From Thermoplasmata archaeon (lineage in GTDB: Archaea; Thermoplasmatota; Thermoplasmata; Lutacidiplasmatales; UBA184): a stretch of DNA of 64,000 bases. Below are positions 1 to 8,743 of this stretch, piece by piece. Where the stretch lies: the NCBI GenBank assembly GCA_022750115.1, contig JAKIWI010000006.1, forward strand, positions 94,085 through 158,084. Direction: 5' to 3'. Positions within the stretch are counted from its first letter, which is position 1, and every line of letters starts with the position of its first letter. The notes under the pieces were generated by a model. It was given only the letters and a program-made list of their open reading frames with translations, did no database searches and was not told the origin of the DNA. The position numbers and the translations under genes are program-made.

Positions 1-942
1 GGCGCTCCCCAGATCGTCGGCTACGTCGACCCGTTCCTGTTCGGAGGCGCGGCCGTCTGGCTCTCCCCGTTCCCGGTGCTGCGCGCGGAGCTCGCCATCC
101 TCCTGGTCGCCGGCCTGCTCGTTCTCATCCTGCGTCCCGGATGGTTCCGTTCCTTCCCGCTGCTCCCGGCGCTCGCAATTGCCGGGGGAGCGTCCGCGCT
201 CGCCTGGTTCGCCCTCGAAGGGCTGGCGGCGGACCACGTCCGGGCGTTCGAGTTGCTCGCCCCGCTCACCAACGGCGACGAACTCGCCGAGCTCCTGTCG
301 ACGGTCTACGCCGTCGTCGCCACCGTGCCGATCCTCGCGTTGCTCAGCTCGCCCCGTCCCGCCTCCCCCGATCCTCCCCCCGAGCCCCGACGGACACGAC
401 GGTGGTCCCCTGCTCCGTCGGTCACGGTGGCGATCGCCATCGGACTTCTGCTGCTGGTGCCAGGAGTGGCCGTCACGGCGACGCAGCTCCCCACCTCCGA
501 ACATGCGGTCTACGAGTCGTTCGGCAACGTCAGCGCCTCCGACTTCGCGCTGCTCGACTGGGCGAAGACCCATCTTCCCGCGGGCGCGCGGGTCCTGGTC
601 GCGCCGGGAAGTGCCGCGGAGTTCCTCGTCGCCTACGCGCCCTCCATTCGGGTCCTGTATCCGATGGTCGAGGGGTTCGAGTACCCCAACACCACCTACC
701 GCGACCTGCTCGACGAATTGACCCACGGGACCCTGTCGCCGAACGGGTCGGCGGACCTCGCGATCCTCGACGTCGAGTACATCGTGGTGACCGGCGCGAA
801 CACCGTCCTCGCCAACCCGCTCTCCCCGGCCCCGCTGCTCGCCGACCCGAACGGCTTTCCGATCCTGTTCCAGTCGGAGGATGCGTTCGTCTTCGCCCGC
901 ACGGCGGCGGGCGATCCGCCGTTGCTGGCCGCGGTTACGTGA
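1..942 (+). CDS. C-terminal part of a polytopic membrane protein (5' end outside window)
   Basis: The reading frame is open from base 1, so the start lies upstream of the window; the ATG at 76 in the ORF track is internal. About four hydrophobic segments (such as LAILLVAGLLVLIL and VAIAIGLLLLVPGVAV) are followed by a soluble domain of roughly 130 residues with a DWAKTHLPAGARVLV stretch. This layout resembles the C-terminus of GT-C type membrane glycosyltransferases, in which an extracytoplasmic domain follows the helices, but no catalytic motif is visible in the part present. The stop overlaps the end of the convergent korB by 8 bp. Function is not established. Confidence 0.7.
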   Translation, partial: GAPQIVGYVDPFLFGGAAVWLSPFPVLRAELAILLVAGLLVLILRPGWFRSFPLLPALAIAGGASALAWFALEGLAADHVRAFELLAPLTNGDELAELLSTVYAVVATVPILALLSSPRPASPDPPPEPRRTRRWSPAPSVTVAIAIGLLLLVPGVAVTATQLPTSEHAVYESFGNVSASDFALLDWAKTHLPAGARVLVAPGSAAEFLVAYAPSIRVLYPMVEGFEYPNTTYRDLLDELTHGTLSPNGSADLAILDVEYIVVTGANTVLANPLSPAPLLADPNGFPILFQSEDAFVFARTAAGDPPLLAAVT

Positions 943-1834
943 ACTCGTCGAGCACGCTCTCGTGCCCCTTCATGCCGGCCGGTTGGTGCGAGAGCGGCCC
1001 CGCCTGCAGGACCTCTTCGAGGTCCTCGTACGTCGGCTTCTCGGTCTTGTAGAACAGACCGATCGGGACCTTCTCGCCCCACTCGAGGGAGCGCTGGAAC
1101 GCCTGCGGGAGGTCCGTGGGGTCGTGCCCTGCGCTGTCGAGCTTGTAGACGCGCTGGCGGAACCAGTCGAACGTGTTGATCTTGTTGTAGGTGACGCAGG
1201 GGCTGAGGGCGTCGACGAACGCGAACCCCTTGTGCTGGATGCCGCCCGCGATCAGGTCGGCCATGTGCTTCACGTCGCCGGAGAATCCCCGCGCGACGTA
1301 GGTCGCGCCGGCCGCGAGGGCGAGCGAGATCGGGTCGAGCGGGTTCTCGATCACCCCGCCGGGGGTCGACTTCGTCTTCTGGCCCATCATCGATGTCGGG
1401 GACGCCTGGCCGGTCGTGAGCCCGTAGACCTGGTTGTCCATCGTCACATACGTCATGTCGACGTTGCGGCGCATGGTGTGGATGAAGTGGCCCGCGCCGA
1501 TCCCGAACCCGTCGCCGTCTCCGCCCGTCGCGAGGACGGTGAGGTCGTGGTTCGACCATCGGACCCCCTCGGCGATCGGGAGCGAACGGCCGTGGATGCC
1601 GTGGAATCCGTAGGCCGAGAGGAAGTGCGGCAGGTTCGACGAACAGCCGATCCCCGAGACGATCACGACATTGTGGCTCGGGATCTTGAGGCGCTTCAAC
1701 GCCATCTCGACCGCGGCGACGACTCCGAAGTCGCCGCACCCGGGGCACCAGGTCGGCTTGGTATCGGACTTCCCGACGACGGGCAGCTGCATCCCGACCG
1801 CCGGGACGACCGACGGCGCACTAGTTCCGGCCAT
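935..1834 (-). CDS. korB: 2-oxoacid:ferredoxin oxidoreductase, beta subunit
   Basis: Thiamine-diphosphate subunit of an enzyme that oxidatively decarboxylates 2-oxoacids to acyl-CoA with ferredoxin as electron acceptor. At 299 residues it has the usual length for archaeal beta subunits. CPGCGDFG near residue 30 is the family cysteine motif, and GGDGDGFGIG followed by a DNQVYGLTTGQ stretch forms the TPP/Mg site. The ORF track start at 1891 lies inside korA; I chose the ATG at 1834, which overlaps the korA stop by 14 bp and removes 19 unsupported residues. It forms a two-gene operon with korA. Substrate preference (2-oxoglutarate, pyruvate or broad) cannot be read reliably from sequence alone. 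Confidence 0.93.
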   Translation of the reverse strand: MAGTSAPSVVPAVGMQLPVVGKSDTKPTWCPGCGDFGVVAAVEMALKRLKIPSHNVVIVSGIGCSSNLPHFLSAYGFHGIHGRSLPIAEGVRWSNHDLTVLATGGDGDGFGIGAGHFIHTMRRNVDMTYVTMDNQVYGLTTGQASPTSMMGQKTKSTPGGVIENPLDPISLALAAGATYVARGFSGDVKHMADLIAGGIQHKGFAFVDALSPCVTYNKINTFDWFRQRVYKLDSAGHDPTDLPQAFQRSLEWGEKVPIGLFYKTEKPTYEDLEEVLQAGPLSHQPAGMKGHESVLDEFT

Positions 1835-3575
1835 ACCCCAACACCTCGACGGCTTTCGCCATGATCTCGAACGGATAGAATGGCTCCCCATCGTACTTCA
1901 GGAGCCGCTGGGGGATCGCGCGCCCCGTCTCGGCGCGGATGAGCCGGCCGAGCTGGCCCGAGTAGTTCGCTTCGACGAGCAACGTCGACTTCGCGCGGCC
2001 GAGCGCCTCATCGACCGGCTTCGCGTGGAGCGGCCAGACGGTGCGAATGTTGAGCAGGTTCGTCGCCACGTTGCGGCGCGCGAGTCCGATCATCGCATCC
2101 CGAACCGGGCCGACGGTGGAACCCCAGGCGACGAAGGTGAGCGGCGCGTCGGCAGGGCCTTCGAGCGCGGGCGGGTCGGTCGCGCCCTCGAGCCCGGTGA
2201 GCTTGCCCATCCGCTTCTGCATCATCTTCGTCCGCTCGGCCACCCAGACGGGCAGGCCGGATTTCACGTCCGAGATGAGGTGCCCCTTTTCGTCGTGTTC
2301 GTCCGAGCCGGCGATCCAGTTGAGGCCCGGCTGGCCGGGGAGCGAGCGCGGCGAGACGCCCGAGGGGGTGTACTGGTAGCGCTTGTACTCGTGGCCGTTC
2401 GAGGGCACCGAGTACAGCGAGGGGATGTCGACATTGAGGTCGATCTCGGAGCGGTCGACCGTCATGTAGTTCTCCGAGAGGTGGAGGTCGCTCGCGAGGA
2501 GGATCGGCGTCTGCCAGTCCTCGGCGAGCTGGAAGGCGCGGATCGTGGCCTTGTACGCCTCGGCCGCGTTGGCCGGGGCGAGGATCGCCCGAGGGAACTC
2601 ACCCTGCCCGGCGCCGAGCATCAGGTTGAGGTCGCCCTGCTCGGTCTTCGTCGGGAGTCCGGTCGACGGCCCCGAGCGCTGCGACTCGACGACGACCAAG
2701 GGGATCTCGGTCATGCCGGCCATGCCGAGCGCCTCGACCATGAGCGAGAATCCGCCGCCGCTCGTCGCGGTCATCGACCGGACGCCGCCGTACGACGCGC
2801 CGATCGCCATGTTGATCGCGGCGAGCTCGTCTTCGGCCTGCTTCACCACGACGCCGAGCTCGACCGAGTGCGCGGCGAGCCAGTGCATGATCGTCGAGGC
2901 GGGGGTCATCGGATACTGGGCGAGGAACTTGCAACCGGCGGCCGCGGCGCCGAGGGCGATCGCGGCGTTCCCGGTCATGAGGAGCTTCGGCTCGCCCGCC
3001 TTGGCGATCGCCCGGTCGTGCGCGCCCGTTTTGGATTGGGCGTGCGCGTAGCCGTCGGCCGCCGCCCCGAGGTTCCAGTCGGCGATGTCCCCCTTCTTCT
3101 TGCCGAACGAGTCGGCGAGGGTGCCTTGGAGGATCTCGAGGGGAATCCCCGCGAGGAAGGCGCTCGCCCCCAGGCCCGCGGCGTTCTGGAGGATCGACTG
3201 GCTGGTGTATTTTCGCGCGATCTCGAGCGTCGGTACCGGGAGCGCCTTCACTCCTGCGGGCAGCGAGTCGGCGGCGACCGGGAACTTCTCCGGGTCGAAC
3301 ACCACGACGCCTCCCTTCGAGAGGCTGGGAGCGTGGATGTCGACGGTGTCCTTGTTCAGCGCGAACAGCACGTCGCAGCCGTCACCCTGAGAGTGAACTC
3401 GCTCGGTCGAGGCGCGCGCCTGGAACCAGACGTGACCGCCGCGGATGACGGACTGGTAGGCGTTGAGCCCGAACAGGTTCAGCCCCATCCGGGAGAACGA
3501 CTTCGACAGAACCTCGCCGACGGAGGCGATCCCGTCGCCGGCCGCGCCCCCGGCGCGGACCGAAATCTCGCCCAT
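1821..3575 (-). CDS. korA: 2-oxoacid:ferredoxin oxidoreductase, fused gamma-alpha subunit
   Basis: Partner of korB. Residues 1-190 match the gamma domain (GGAAGDGIASVGEVLSKSF), and the remainder is the alpha (pyrimidine-binding) domain, including GNAAIALGAAAAGCKF and YPMTPAS. A fused gamma-alpha chain of about 580-630 residues with a beta of about 300 is the two-subunit form known from aerobic archaea such as Sulfolobus. In this class ferredoxin carries the electrons. An AT-rich element about 25 bp before the ATG suggests a leaderless transcript. It would serve the TCA cycle or pyruvate oxidation together with the malate dehydrogenase elsewhere in the window. Confidence 0.94.
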   Translation of the reverse strand: MGEISVRAGGAAGDGIASVGEVLSKSFSRMGLNLFGLNAYQSVIRGGHVWFQARASTERVHSQGDGCDVLFALNKDTVDIHAPSLSKGGVVVFDPEKFPVAADSLPAGVKALPVPTLEIARKYTSQSILQNAAGLGASAFLAGIPLEILQGTLADSFGKKKGDIADWNLGAAADGYAHAQSKTGAHDRAIAKAGEPKLLMTGNAAIALGAAAAGCKFLAQYPMTPASTIMHWLAAHSVELGVVVKQAEDELAAINMAIGASYGGVRSMTATSGGGFSLMVEALGMAGMTEIPLVVVESQRSGPSTGLPTKTEQGDLNLMLGAGQGEFPRAILAPANAAEAYKATIRAFQLAEDWQTPILLASDLHLSENYMTVDRSEIDLNVDIPSLYSVPSNGHEYKRYQYTPSGVSPRSLPGQPGLNWIAGSDEHDEKGHLISDVKSGLPVWVAERTKMMQKRMGKLTGLEGATDPPALEGPADAPLTFVAWGSTVGPVRDAMIGLARRNVATNLLNIRTVWPLHAKPVDEALGRAKSTLLVEANYSGQLGRLIRAETGRAIPQRLLKYDGEPFYPFEIMAKAVEVLGYGRN

Positions 3576-3597
3576 CGACGCGCTTCGAGCGGGAGTG

Positions 3598-3606
3598 CAT
3601 ATTAAT
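3598..3606 (-). promoter_or_regulatory. TATA-like promoter of korAB
   Basis: On the minus strand the sequence ATTAATATG lies about 25-31 bp before the korA ATG at 3575. It is an AT island in GC-rich DNA and fits an archaeal TATA box giving a leaderless mRNA. Confidence 0.6.
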
Positions 3607-3699
3607 GGGTTGCCGGGCCCGGACCGACAGGGGACCGCCGGCGTGTCGCTGGGGCGCGGCGGCGAAAGAGGTTAGGCACGCTCAACCCTCCCACGTGTC

Positions 3700-3957
3700 G
3701 TGGTCGGCACGGTCGTGGTCCGCCTCTACGCCACGGCCCGGGAGGCCGTGGGAAACGCCCGACTCGAACGACCGGCTGGGCCGCACGGCGTCTCCGTCGG
3801 GGGTCTGCTCGATGCGTTGTCCCACGACTACCCGGCCCTCGCCCCGATCCTCCGACACGCGCGCTTCGCCCGGAACGGGAGCTACCTGCGCGGCCGCTCC
3901 GGGCGACTTCGTCCGGGCGACGAGCTCGCGATCCACCCGCCCTATAGTGGTGGATAG
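3700..3957 (+). CDS. moaD: MoaD-like sulfur carrier (molybdopterin synthase small subunit)
   Basis: Small beta-grasp protein of 85 residues that ends in GG, the C-terminal diglycine that is thiocarboxylated in MoaD/ThiS carriers. It starts with GTG, and the first strand reads VVVRLYATAREAVG, typical for MoaD. The stop codon is 2 bp before moaE, so the two subunits of molybdopterin synthase are co-transcribed. The heterotetramer would insert dithiolene sulfur into precursor Z in the cytoplasm. No other moa genes are visible in the window. A separate role in tRNA thiolation (SAMP-like) is possible for archaeal MoaD paralogues. Confidence 0.88.
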   Translation: MVGTVVVRLYATAREAVGNARLERPAGPHGVSVGGLLDALSHDYPALAPILRHARFARNGSYLRGRSGRLRPGDELAIHPPYSGG

Positions 3958-3959
3958 TC

Positions 3960-4433
3960 GTGTCCGTCCGGATCTCCCCGCGCCCGCTCGATCTGGACCA
4001 GGCGACCCGAGAGCTCGGCCGGCGCGATGCGGGCGCGGTCGTGGTGTTCGCCGGAATCGTGCGTCCCGACTCGACGCCAGCCGGGAAGGTTCGTGCGTTG
4101 TTCTACGAAGCGGACTCGGTGATGGTCCGCAAGTCCCTCGCGCGCATCGCCCGCGAGACCCTCGCTCGCCCCGGTGTGCAGCGCGTCGTCCTTTGGCACC
4201 GAACCGGCCTGCTCGCGGTCGGCGAAGTGTCGGTCGTCGTGGGAGCCGCGGCGGGCCACCGCGCCCAGGCCTTCTCCGCCGCCCGACGGCTGATCGAGGC
4301 GGTCAAGCGCGACGCGCCGATCTGGAAGACGGATCGACTTTGGTCCCCGCCTCCACGGCGGCGACCCCCATCCCCTCCGCGGGGCTCCCGGAGTACCGGT
4401 CGTGCTCGGAGAACCGGGGCAGCTCGACGCTAG
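3960..4433 (+). CDS. moaE: Molybdopterin synthase catalytic subunit MoaE
   Basis: Large subunit of molybdopterin synthase. Family landmarks are GAVVVFAGIVR near residue 25, a conserved YEAD, HRTGLLAVGEVSVVV, AAGHRAQAF and a KRDAPIWK segment with the catalytic lysines. The recognisable domain ends near residue 130; the last 30 residues are a Pro/Arg-rich tail of doubtful meaning. It starts with GTG 2 bp after moaD. The pair implies molybdopterin or tungstopterin cofactor synthesis. Confidence 0.9.
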   Translation: MSVRISPRPLDLDQATRELGRRDAGAVVVFAGIVRPDSTPAGKVRALFYEADSVMVRKSLARIARETLARPGVQRVVLWHRTGLLAVGEVSVVVGAAAGHRAQAFSAARRLIEAVKRDAPIWKTDRLWSPPPRRRPPSPPRGSRSTGRARRTGAARR

Positions 4434-4496
4434 GCCGACGAAGCCGGCTCGAACACCGACCGCGTCGGTTCGCTCGTCGGCACCCTCGGTCGTCCG

Positions 4497-4504
4497 TTAT
4501 ATAC
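4497..4504 (+). promoter_or_regulatory. TATA box of mrp
   Basis: GTTATATA is 21-28 bp before the ATG at 4525 and supports that ATG over the longer ORF track start at 4402, which lies inside moaE. Confidence 0.65.
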
Positions 4505-4524
4505 CGTGGGCCGGCTCCGTGACG

Positions 4525-5400
4525 ATGGCCGGACCGAGCACGAGCCCCCCCGGTCCGCAGCCGACCTCCCAGCCGCCCGGGGGACCCGCCACCCGCGGGC
4601 GTCCCGGCGGAGTGCTTCAGAAGATGGGCAAGGGCCAGATCGCCCATGTGGTGGCGGTCGGATCCGGCAAGGGCGGCGTGGGAAAGTCCGCCACGACGGC
4701 GTTGCTCGCCGCCGAGCTGCGTCGGCGAGGTCTATCGGTCGGCCTGCTCGACGCCGATGTGACGGGCCCGTCCGTCCCGAAGCTGTTCGGCCTGGCGGGG
4801 CCGCTCCTCGACAAGGGGGAAGGCATCGAGCCGAAGTCGACGCCGAGCGGCATCCCGGTGGTCTCCTCCCAGTTCCTGGTGGAGGACGAGCAGGCGCCGG
4901 TGATCTGGCGCGGTCCGCTGGTGACCCGCCTCATCATGCAGTTCTTCGGGGGCGTCAACTGGAACAAGCTCGACTACCTGTTGATCGACATGCCGCCCGG
5001 GACGAGCGACGTCCCGCTCACCGTGTTCCAGACCATCCCGATCGATGGGATGGTGTTCGTGTTCACGCCGCAGGAGCTCGCCGGAATGATCGTCAAAAAG
5101 GCGATGAACATGGCCCGCGACCTCCACGTCCCGCTCCTCGGCGCGGTGGAGAACATGAGCTTCCTCAACTGCCCGCACTGCGGCGAGCGGATCCTCCCGT
5201 TCGGTGAGAGCGGCGTCGACGCCATCGCCCGTGAGTATGGCGTGCCCGTACTCGGCAAGCTGCCCCTCGACCCCGCGCTCTCGGCCGCCGCCGACCACGG
5301 AACGATTGGCGACTACCAGTCGGACGCCGTCCGGGCTCTCGGCGAAGCGTTCCTCGCCGCCGTCGCCGCGCAAACGTCGAGCGCGGTCACGACCCTGTAG
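4525..5400 (+). CDS. mrp: Mrp/NBP35-family P-loop ATPase, Fe-S carrier
   Basis: ATPase of the MinD/ParA superfamily used as a scaffold or carrier for Fe-S clusters (ApbC/NBP35 group). The deviant Walker A GSGKGGVGKS lies at residues 46-55, LLDADVTGPS follows as the A' motif, and IDMPPGTSD is the switch region. A CPHC pair near residue 215 is the expected bridging cluster site. The N-terminal 30 residues are Pro/Gly-rich. With the start at 4525 the protein has 291 residues. The gene ends convergently with the TraB-family gene, overlapping by 14 bp. Confidence 0.92.
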   Translation: MAGPSTSPPGPQPTSQPPGGPATRGRPGGVLQKMGKGQIAHVVAVGSGKGGVGKSATTALLAAELRRRGLSVGLLDADVTGPSVPKLFGLAGPLLDKGEGIEPKSTPSGIPVVSSQFLVEDEQAPVIWRGPLVTRLIMQFFGGVNWNKLDYLLIDMPPGTSDVPLTVFQTIPIDGMVFVFTPQELAGMIVKKAMNMARDLHVPLLGAVENMSFLNCPHCGERILPFGESGVDAIAREYGVPVLGKLPLDPALSAAADHGTIGDYQSDAVRALGEAFLAAVAAQTSSAVTTL

Positions 5401-6130
5401 GTTCGCGAAGGGCGCCGAACGCCACCGTCTCGCACGGGACCCCGCGCCCTCGGAGAGCCGCGGCGAGCCCGGCGACGTGCGCGTCCCCCACGACGGCGGC
5501 CACCCGGCCGTAGCCGTTGCGTCGGGCGTCCACAAGTCGCCCCGCCATGTGCTCGTTCCGCTCGTCCAGAAGGACGCGGGCGACCGAGGGGTACGCCTGG
5601 CGGAGCTGGTCGACGTAGTCCTGGGGCGAGTCGACGTACTTGTCGATCTCGTGCCGCACGAGTCGGGACGGGAGGAACAGGCCGACGATGCTCCCCACGA
5701 GGAGGCCGATCCGCTCCTTGGGCGACAGGGAGGCGATCAGCCGACCGACCGTCTGGCGGATCGGGTCGTCGATGAGGAGCAACGGGATTCCCCGCTCCCT
5801 CGCGACGGTGGCCGCGCTGCGCATCTCCGCACCCGCGAACCCCGCGCCGAGGTCGCCCCCGAGGCGCCGTTGGACGACGCTCCAGAGGCGCAGGAACAGC
5901 GGTGCGTCCCCCCCGCGCCCGGACACCGGCGTTTCCGCGAGCAGCGAGCGGGCCCGCTCCTCGTCGAGCTCGACCGCGATGGCGTCGAGCGGCCGGTCCT
6001 TCAGGGTCCGCCGGATCGCGGCGTCGAGGTCCACGACGTGGGCGGCGCCCACGAGCAGGACCGGCGCCTCGAGCGTGCTACTGAACACATCGAGGGGACC
6101 CCGGTCGGCCAGATGGGGGTTGCGCCCCAC
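5387..6130 (-). CDS. TraB/PrgY-family protein
   Basis: The 247 residues carry the landmarks of the TraB family (pheromone-shutdown/TIKI-like fold): VGAAHV near the N-terminus, AVELDEERARSL, and a later DERNEHMAGRL, all conserved polar motifs of this metal-protease-like fold. Archaeal members often carry C-terminal membrane helices; here only the soluble core and one weak hydrophobic stretch (IGLLVGSIVGLFLP) are seen. Biological role in archaea is unknown. It is divergent from the SIS gene at 6237 and shares its upstream region. Confidence 0.8.
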   Translation of the reverse strand: MGRNPHLADRGPLDVFSSTLEAPVLLVGAAHVVDLDAAIRRTLKDRPLDAIAVELDEERARSLLAETPVSGRGGDAPLFLRLWSVVQRRLGGDLGAGFAGAEMRSAATVARERGIPLLLIDDPIRQTVGRLIASLSPKERIGLLVGSIVGLFLPSRLVRHEIDKYVDSPQDYVDQLRQAYPSVARVLLDERNEHMAGRLVDARRNGYGRVAAVVGDAHVAGLAAALRGRGVPCETVAFGALREPTGS

Positions 6131-6236
6131 CGCGAGGCATTTGGACTGGGACGGCTACGTCGTCGCCGTGCTGACCCCGTTTCCACCGCCGCAGGACCCG
6201 AAACCGCCCCGGGGCCGAACCCGTCACCCATTCTTC

Positions 6237-7250
6237 ATGCACGAAATGATCCGGCGCCAGCACGTCGCCGTGAAGGCGACGCTCGCGGCGGCTGGAGAGT
6301 TCCACACCCAACTCCCAGTTCGCGACCCCAAGGCTCGCCTGCTGACCCTGGGGATCGGGACATCGTATCACGCGGCCCTCGCCGTCGCCTTCGCGGCACG
6401 CGAGGCATCGCCCGGCCGAGTGGTGGAAGCCCGGCCCGCGTTCGAGTTCTTGGACACGCCGGCCGAGATGGGGTCCGACGTCGCGATGGTGTTCTCCGAA
6501 TCCGCCGAGACCCACGTGACCGTCCGGGCGATGGAGCTCCTGCGGAGCCGGAAGGTCCCGACGTTGCTCGTCACCGCGGCCCCCCAGGGGGAGGGGCGCG
6601 CCGTCGCCACCGAGGTATTCGAGACGAAGCATGCGCAAGAGTCGTCCTGGACCCACACGGTCAGCTACTCGGCGGCGATCGCTGCCGGCTGGGCGCTCGT
6701 CCAGCCGCGGCCGGACCCGGTGGCGGACGCGACGGTGGTCCAAGCGGTCGAGGACGCGCTCGCGCTCGAGCCGCGGGTGATGGAGACCGTGGAAGCGCTC
6801 GGGGACCGCGACCGGTTCCTCATCGTCGGTTCGGGCAGCGCGGCGGCCAGCGCGCGGGAAGCAGCCCTCAAGATCCGAGAAGCCACGCGCCGCTTTGCGG
6901 CGGCCGTCGGCGTCGAGGAGCTGCTCCATGGTGTGCTCCCCTCGGTCAACGAGCGCACGGCCGTGCTCGCGATCACCGGGACCTCGCTCGAACGACGGCG
7001 CGCGGACGAGGGCCTCGCGGCGGTCCGCCACCTGGACGGGTTCACCTGGCTTGTCGATACCTCCGCCGGTCCGAGCATCGAATCCGGCCTCTCGCTGCCT
7101 CCCGTCCCGCCGGGCATCGCTCCCGTCGTGCAGGCGATCCCCTTGCAGTCGCTCGCGTACTGGATGGCCGTTCAGGACGGGCTGAACCCGGACATCATGG
7201 GGCTCGACGACCCGAAGGTCCTCGCCGCGCGGCGCAGCTTCGGGATCTGA
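6237..7250 (+). CDS. Double-SIS sugar isomerase/deaminase (GlmS isomerase-like)
   Basis: The 337 residues contain two SIS (sugar isomerase) domains, like the isomerase half of glucosamine-6-phosphate synthase but with no glutaminase domain. The start FFMHEMIRRQ resembles the entry helix of the GlmS isomerase domain. Domain 1 has GIGTSYHAAL and domain 2 has VGSGSAAASAREAALKIREA, followed by the EELLHG motif typical of GlmS/AgaS proteins. The track ORF begins far upstream at 5640, inside traB; I use the in-frame ATG next to the first conserved residues, although a start slightly upstream is possible. The likely role is hexosamine-phosphate isomerisation or deamination. Confidence 0.82.
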   Translation: MHEMIRRQHVAVKATLAAAGEFHTQLPVRDPKARLLTLGIGTSYHAALAVAFAAREASPGRVVEARPAFEFLDTPAEMGSDVAMVFSESAETHVTVRAMELLRSRKVPTLLVTAAPQGEGRAVATEVFETKHAQESSWTHTVSYSAAIAAGWALVQPRPDPVADATVVQAVEDALALEPRVMETVEALGDRDRFLIVGSGSAAASAREAALKIREATRRFAAAVGVEELLHGVLPSVNERTAVLAITGTSLERRRADEGLAAVRHLDGFTWLVDTSAGPSIESGLSLPPVPPGIAPVVQAIPLQSLAYWMAVQDGLNPDIMGLDDPKVLAARRSFGI

Positions 7251-7324
7251 AACCTCCCCCAGCGGCGACCGCGGCGCCCGAGGACCGCGCCAAACCCAAA
7301 TACGGGAGGTCGGTCGCGCGCGCG

Positions 7325-7624
7325 ATGGCCCTCACGATCTTTGAAGTCCCGAGCACCCGCCGCACCGAGCTCGATGCGGCGCTCCGTGACGACATCGTTT
7401 CGCGGCAGAGCCAGAAGATCCGCGACGCGCCCTCCGCGGGCGGCCCCGCGGGGCAGCTCTACGTCGTCGTGAGCGGCGCGCCCGAGGCGGTCGCGCGGGC
7501 GGATGGGCTTCTGACCCCGCTGGGTCGCAAGCTCCCTCCCGCGGAGGCCGACAGCCTGCAGAAGAAGTTCCAGGACGAGGACGACGCAGCGTCCGCGGGC
7601 ATGGGCCTCTTCTTCACCGAGTAG
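7325..7624 (+). CDS. Conserved small protein of unknown function
   Basis: A 99-residue soluble protein that I do not recognise. It begins MALTIFEVPSTRR and has an alternating beta/alpha pattern (GQLYVVVSGAPEAVARADGLL) that could form a small ferredoxin-like fold. An AT-rich CCCAAATACGG about 25 bp upstream supports the ATG at 7325 as a leaderless start. The track merges it with upstream shadow sequence starting at 5204. It ends 5 bp before the convergent GPN GTPase. Confidence 0.7.
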   Translation: MALTIFEVPSTRRTELDAALRDDIVSRQSQKIRDAPSAGGPAGQLYVVVSGAPEAVARADGLLTPLGRKLPPAEADSLQKKFQDEDDAASAGMGLFFTE

Positions 7625-7629
7625 CGGGC

Positions 7630-8424
7630 CTACTCTCGCTCTTCGGGGCTGTGCGACGGCTCGAGGTCGTCGCCGCCCGAGAAGCTCTGCTGGAACTGCC
7701 GGTACAGGTTCTCGAGGCCGACCCCGCTCCGCGCGGAAGTCGGGATCAGCGTGGCGAGCGGGGCCAGGGCCTCCATCGCGCGGAACAGCTCGGTCGAGAG
7801 CGCGAGGTCCGGCGTCGCGACGTCGCGGGTGACCGCGTCGTAGAGGCGGCCCGGCTCGTCCGACCAGCCGAGGATCTCCTCGAGCCGTTCGGGCACGACG
7901 AGGTCCGTCTTGGTGAGGACGTTCACGGTCGGGAGTCGGAACCGGAACTCGACCGTCGCGGAGAGAAGGAGGAGCGAGACGAAGCCGTTGGGAGTCTTCG
8001 CGAGCGCCGGGTCGAACAGGAACGTGATCAAGGAACGCTCGCCGCTCAGCGCATCGACGATGGCGCGCGATGCCTCTCGGAAGGCGAACAGCTCGATCTG
8101 CCCCGGGGTGTCCACGAGCAGGTAGTCGGAGCGGAACTCCGAGAGCGCTTGTTTCACGTCGAACACTTTGAGCGCGATCATGTCGGCGGCGGCGACCTGC
8201 GCGCCGTTCGGGCCGAGCTCGTGCTCCTCCATGACCTCGGACAGCCGCACCCACTCGCGGATGTCGACGTCGGGCGCGAGGTCGGGACTCTCATTCCCCG
8301 GGTCGAGGTTGAGGACCGTCGCGTCGTAGCCGGAGGTCTTCAGGTAGTTGCGGAACGCCGTGACGAGGTTCGTCTTGCCGGCACCGGCGGTCCCGGTGAA
8401 GTAGACCGTCTGGGGCTCGTCCAT
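7630..8424 (-). CDS. GPN-loop GTPase
   Basis: GTPase of the GPN/ATP_bind_1 family. P-loop GTAGAGKT is at residues 11-18, the diagnostic GPN tripeptide at 71-73, switch DTPGQ follows, then TKTD (G4) and TSAR (G5). Eukaryotic homologues assist RNA polymerase II assembly; the archaeal protein forms a homodimer whose exact role is less clear. Its ATG directly follows the SRP19 stop with no gap, so it is the third gene of an S8e-SRP19-GPN operon. Confidence 0.93.
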   Translation of the reverse strand: MDEPQTVYFTGTAGAGKTNLVTAFRNYLKTSGYDATVLNLDPGNESPDLAPDVDIREWVRLSEVMEEHELGPNGAQVAAADMIALKVFDVKQALSEFRSDYLLVDTPGQIELFAFREASRAIVDALSGERSLITFLFDPALAKTPNGFVSLLLLSATVEFRFRLPTVNVLTKTDLVVPERLEEILGWSDEPGRLYDAVTRDVATPDLALSTELFRAMEALAPLATLIPTSARSGVGLENLYRQFQQSFSGGDDLEPSHSPEERE

Positions 8425-8724
8425 CTAGTGCGTCGCCCCCGCCGCCCGCCTCCGCGTCAGCTCGGCGCCGAGCCGCCGCAAAAACTCGGCCTTGGAGACG
8501 CCCGGCTGCTTCACGACCTTGAGGCGGCCCGCGTAGGTCGAAACCTCGCGGGGGTACTGCTTGTCCGGCTCCGCGGTCGCGACGAAGCCGAGCTTCGTCG
8601 CCGCCTCGGCAATCTCGGAGAGGGTCGCGTCCGCGACGGCGATCCGGTTGGGGACGCGTCGACCCAAGGCGCGCGTCACGCCCTGCTTCACGTAGGTGGG
8701 GTAGACGAAGAAATGGTCGGGCAT
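8425..8724 (-). CDS. srp19: Signal recognition particle 19 kDa protein
   Basis: A 99-residue SRP19, which binds the SRP RNA and promotes SRP54 loading. The start MPDHFFVYPTY matches the family (aromatic first strand followed by a YP turn), and LGRRVPNRIAVADATLSEIAEAATKLGF and the YPREV segment are the conserved RNA-binding region. I use the internal ATG at 8724 rather than the track start at 8769, which would overlap the rps8e stop. It lies 19 bp downstream of rps8e and abuts the GPN gene. Confidence 0.92.
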   Translation of the reverse strand: MPDHFFVYPTYVKQGVTRALGRRVPNRIAVADATLSEIAEAATKLGFVATAEPDKQYPREVSTYAGRLKVVKQPGVSKAEFLRRLGAELTRRRAAGATH

Positions 8725-8743
8725 CCCCGTCTCAGGGTGGGGT

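Noticed and set aside
1671-3605. 644-residue plus-strand ORF over korA
   Set aside because: Antisense shadow of a clear 2-oxoacid oxidoreductase gene, low-complexity Arg-rich translation.
5204-7624. 806-residue plus ORF spanning traB to the small protein at 7325
   Set aside because: Only its last 99 residues look like a real protein; the upstream part is antisense to traB and out of frame in the SIS gene.
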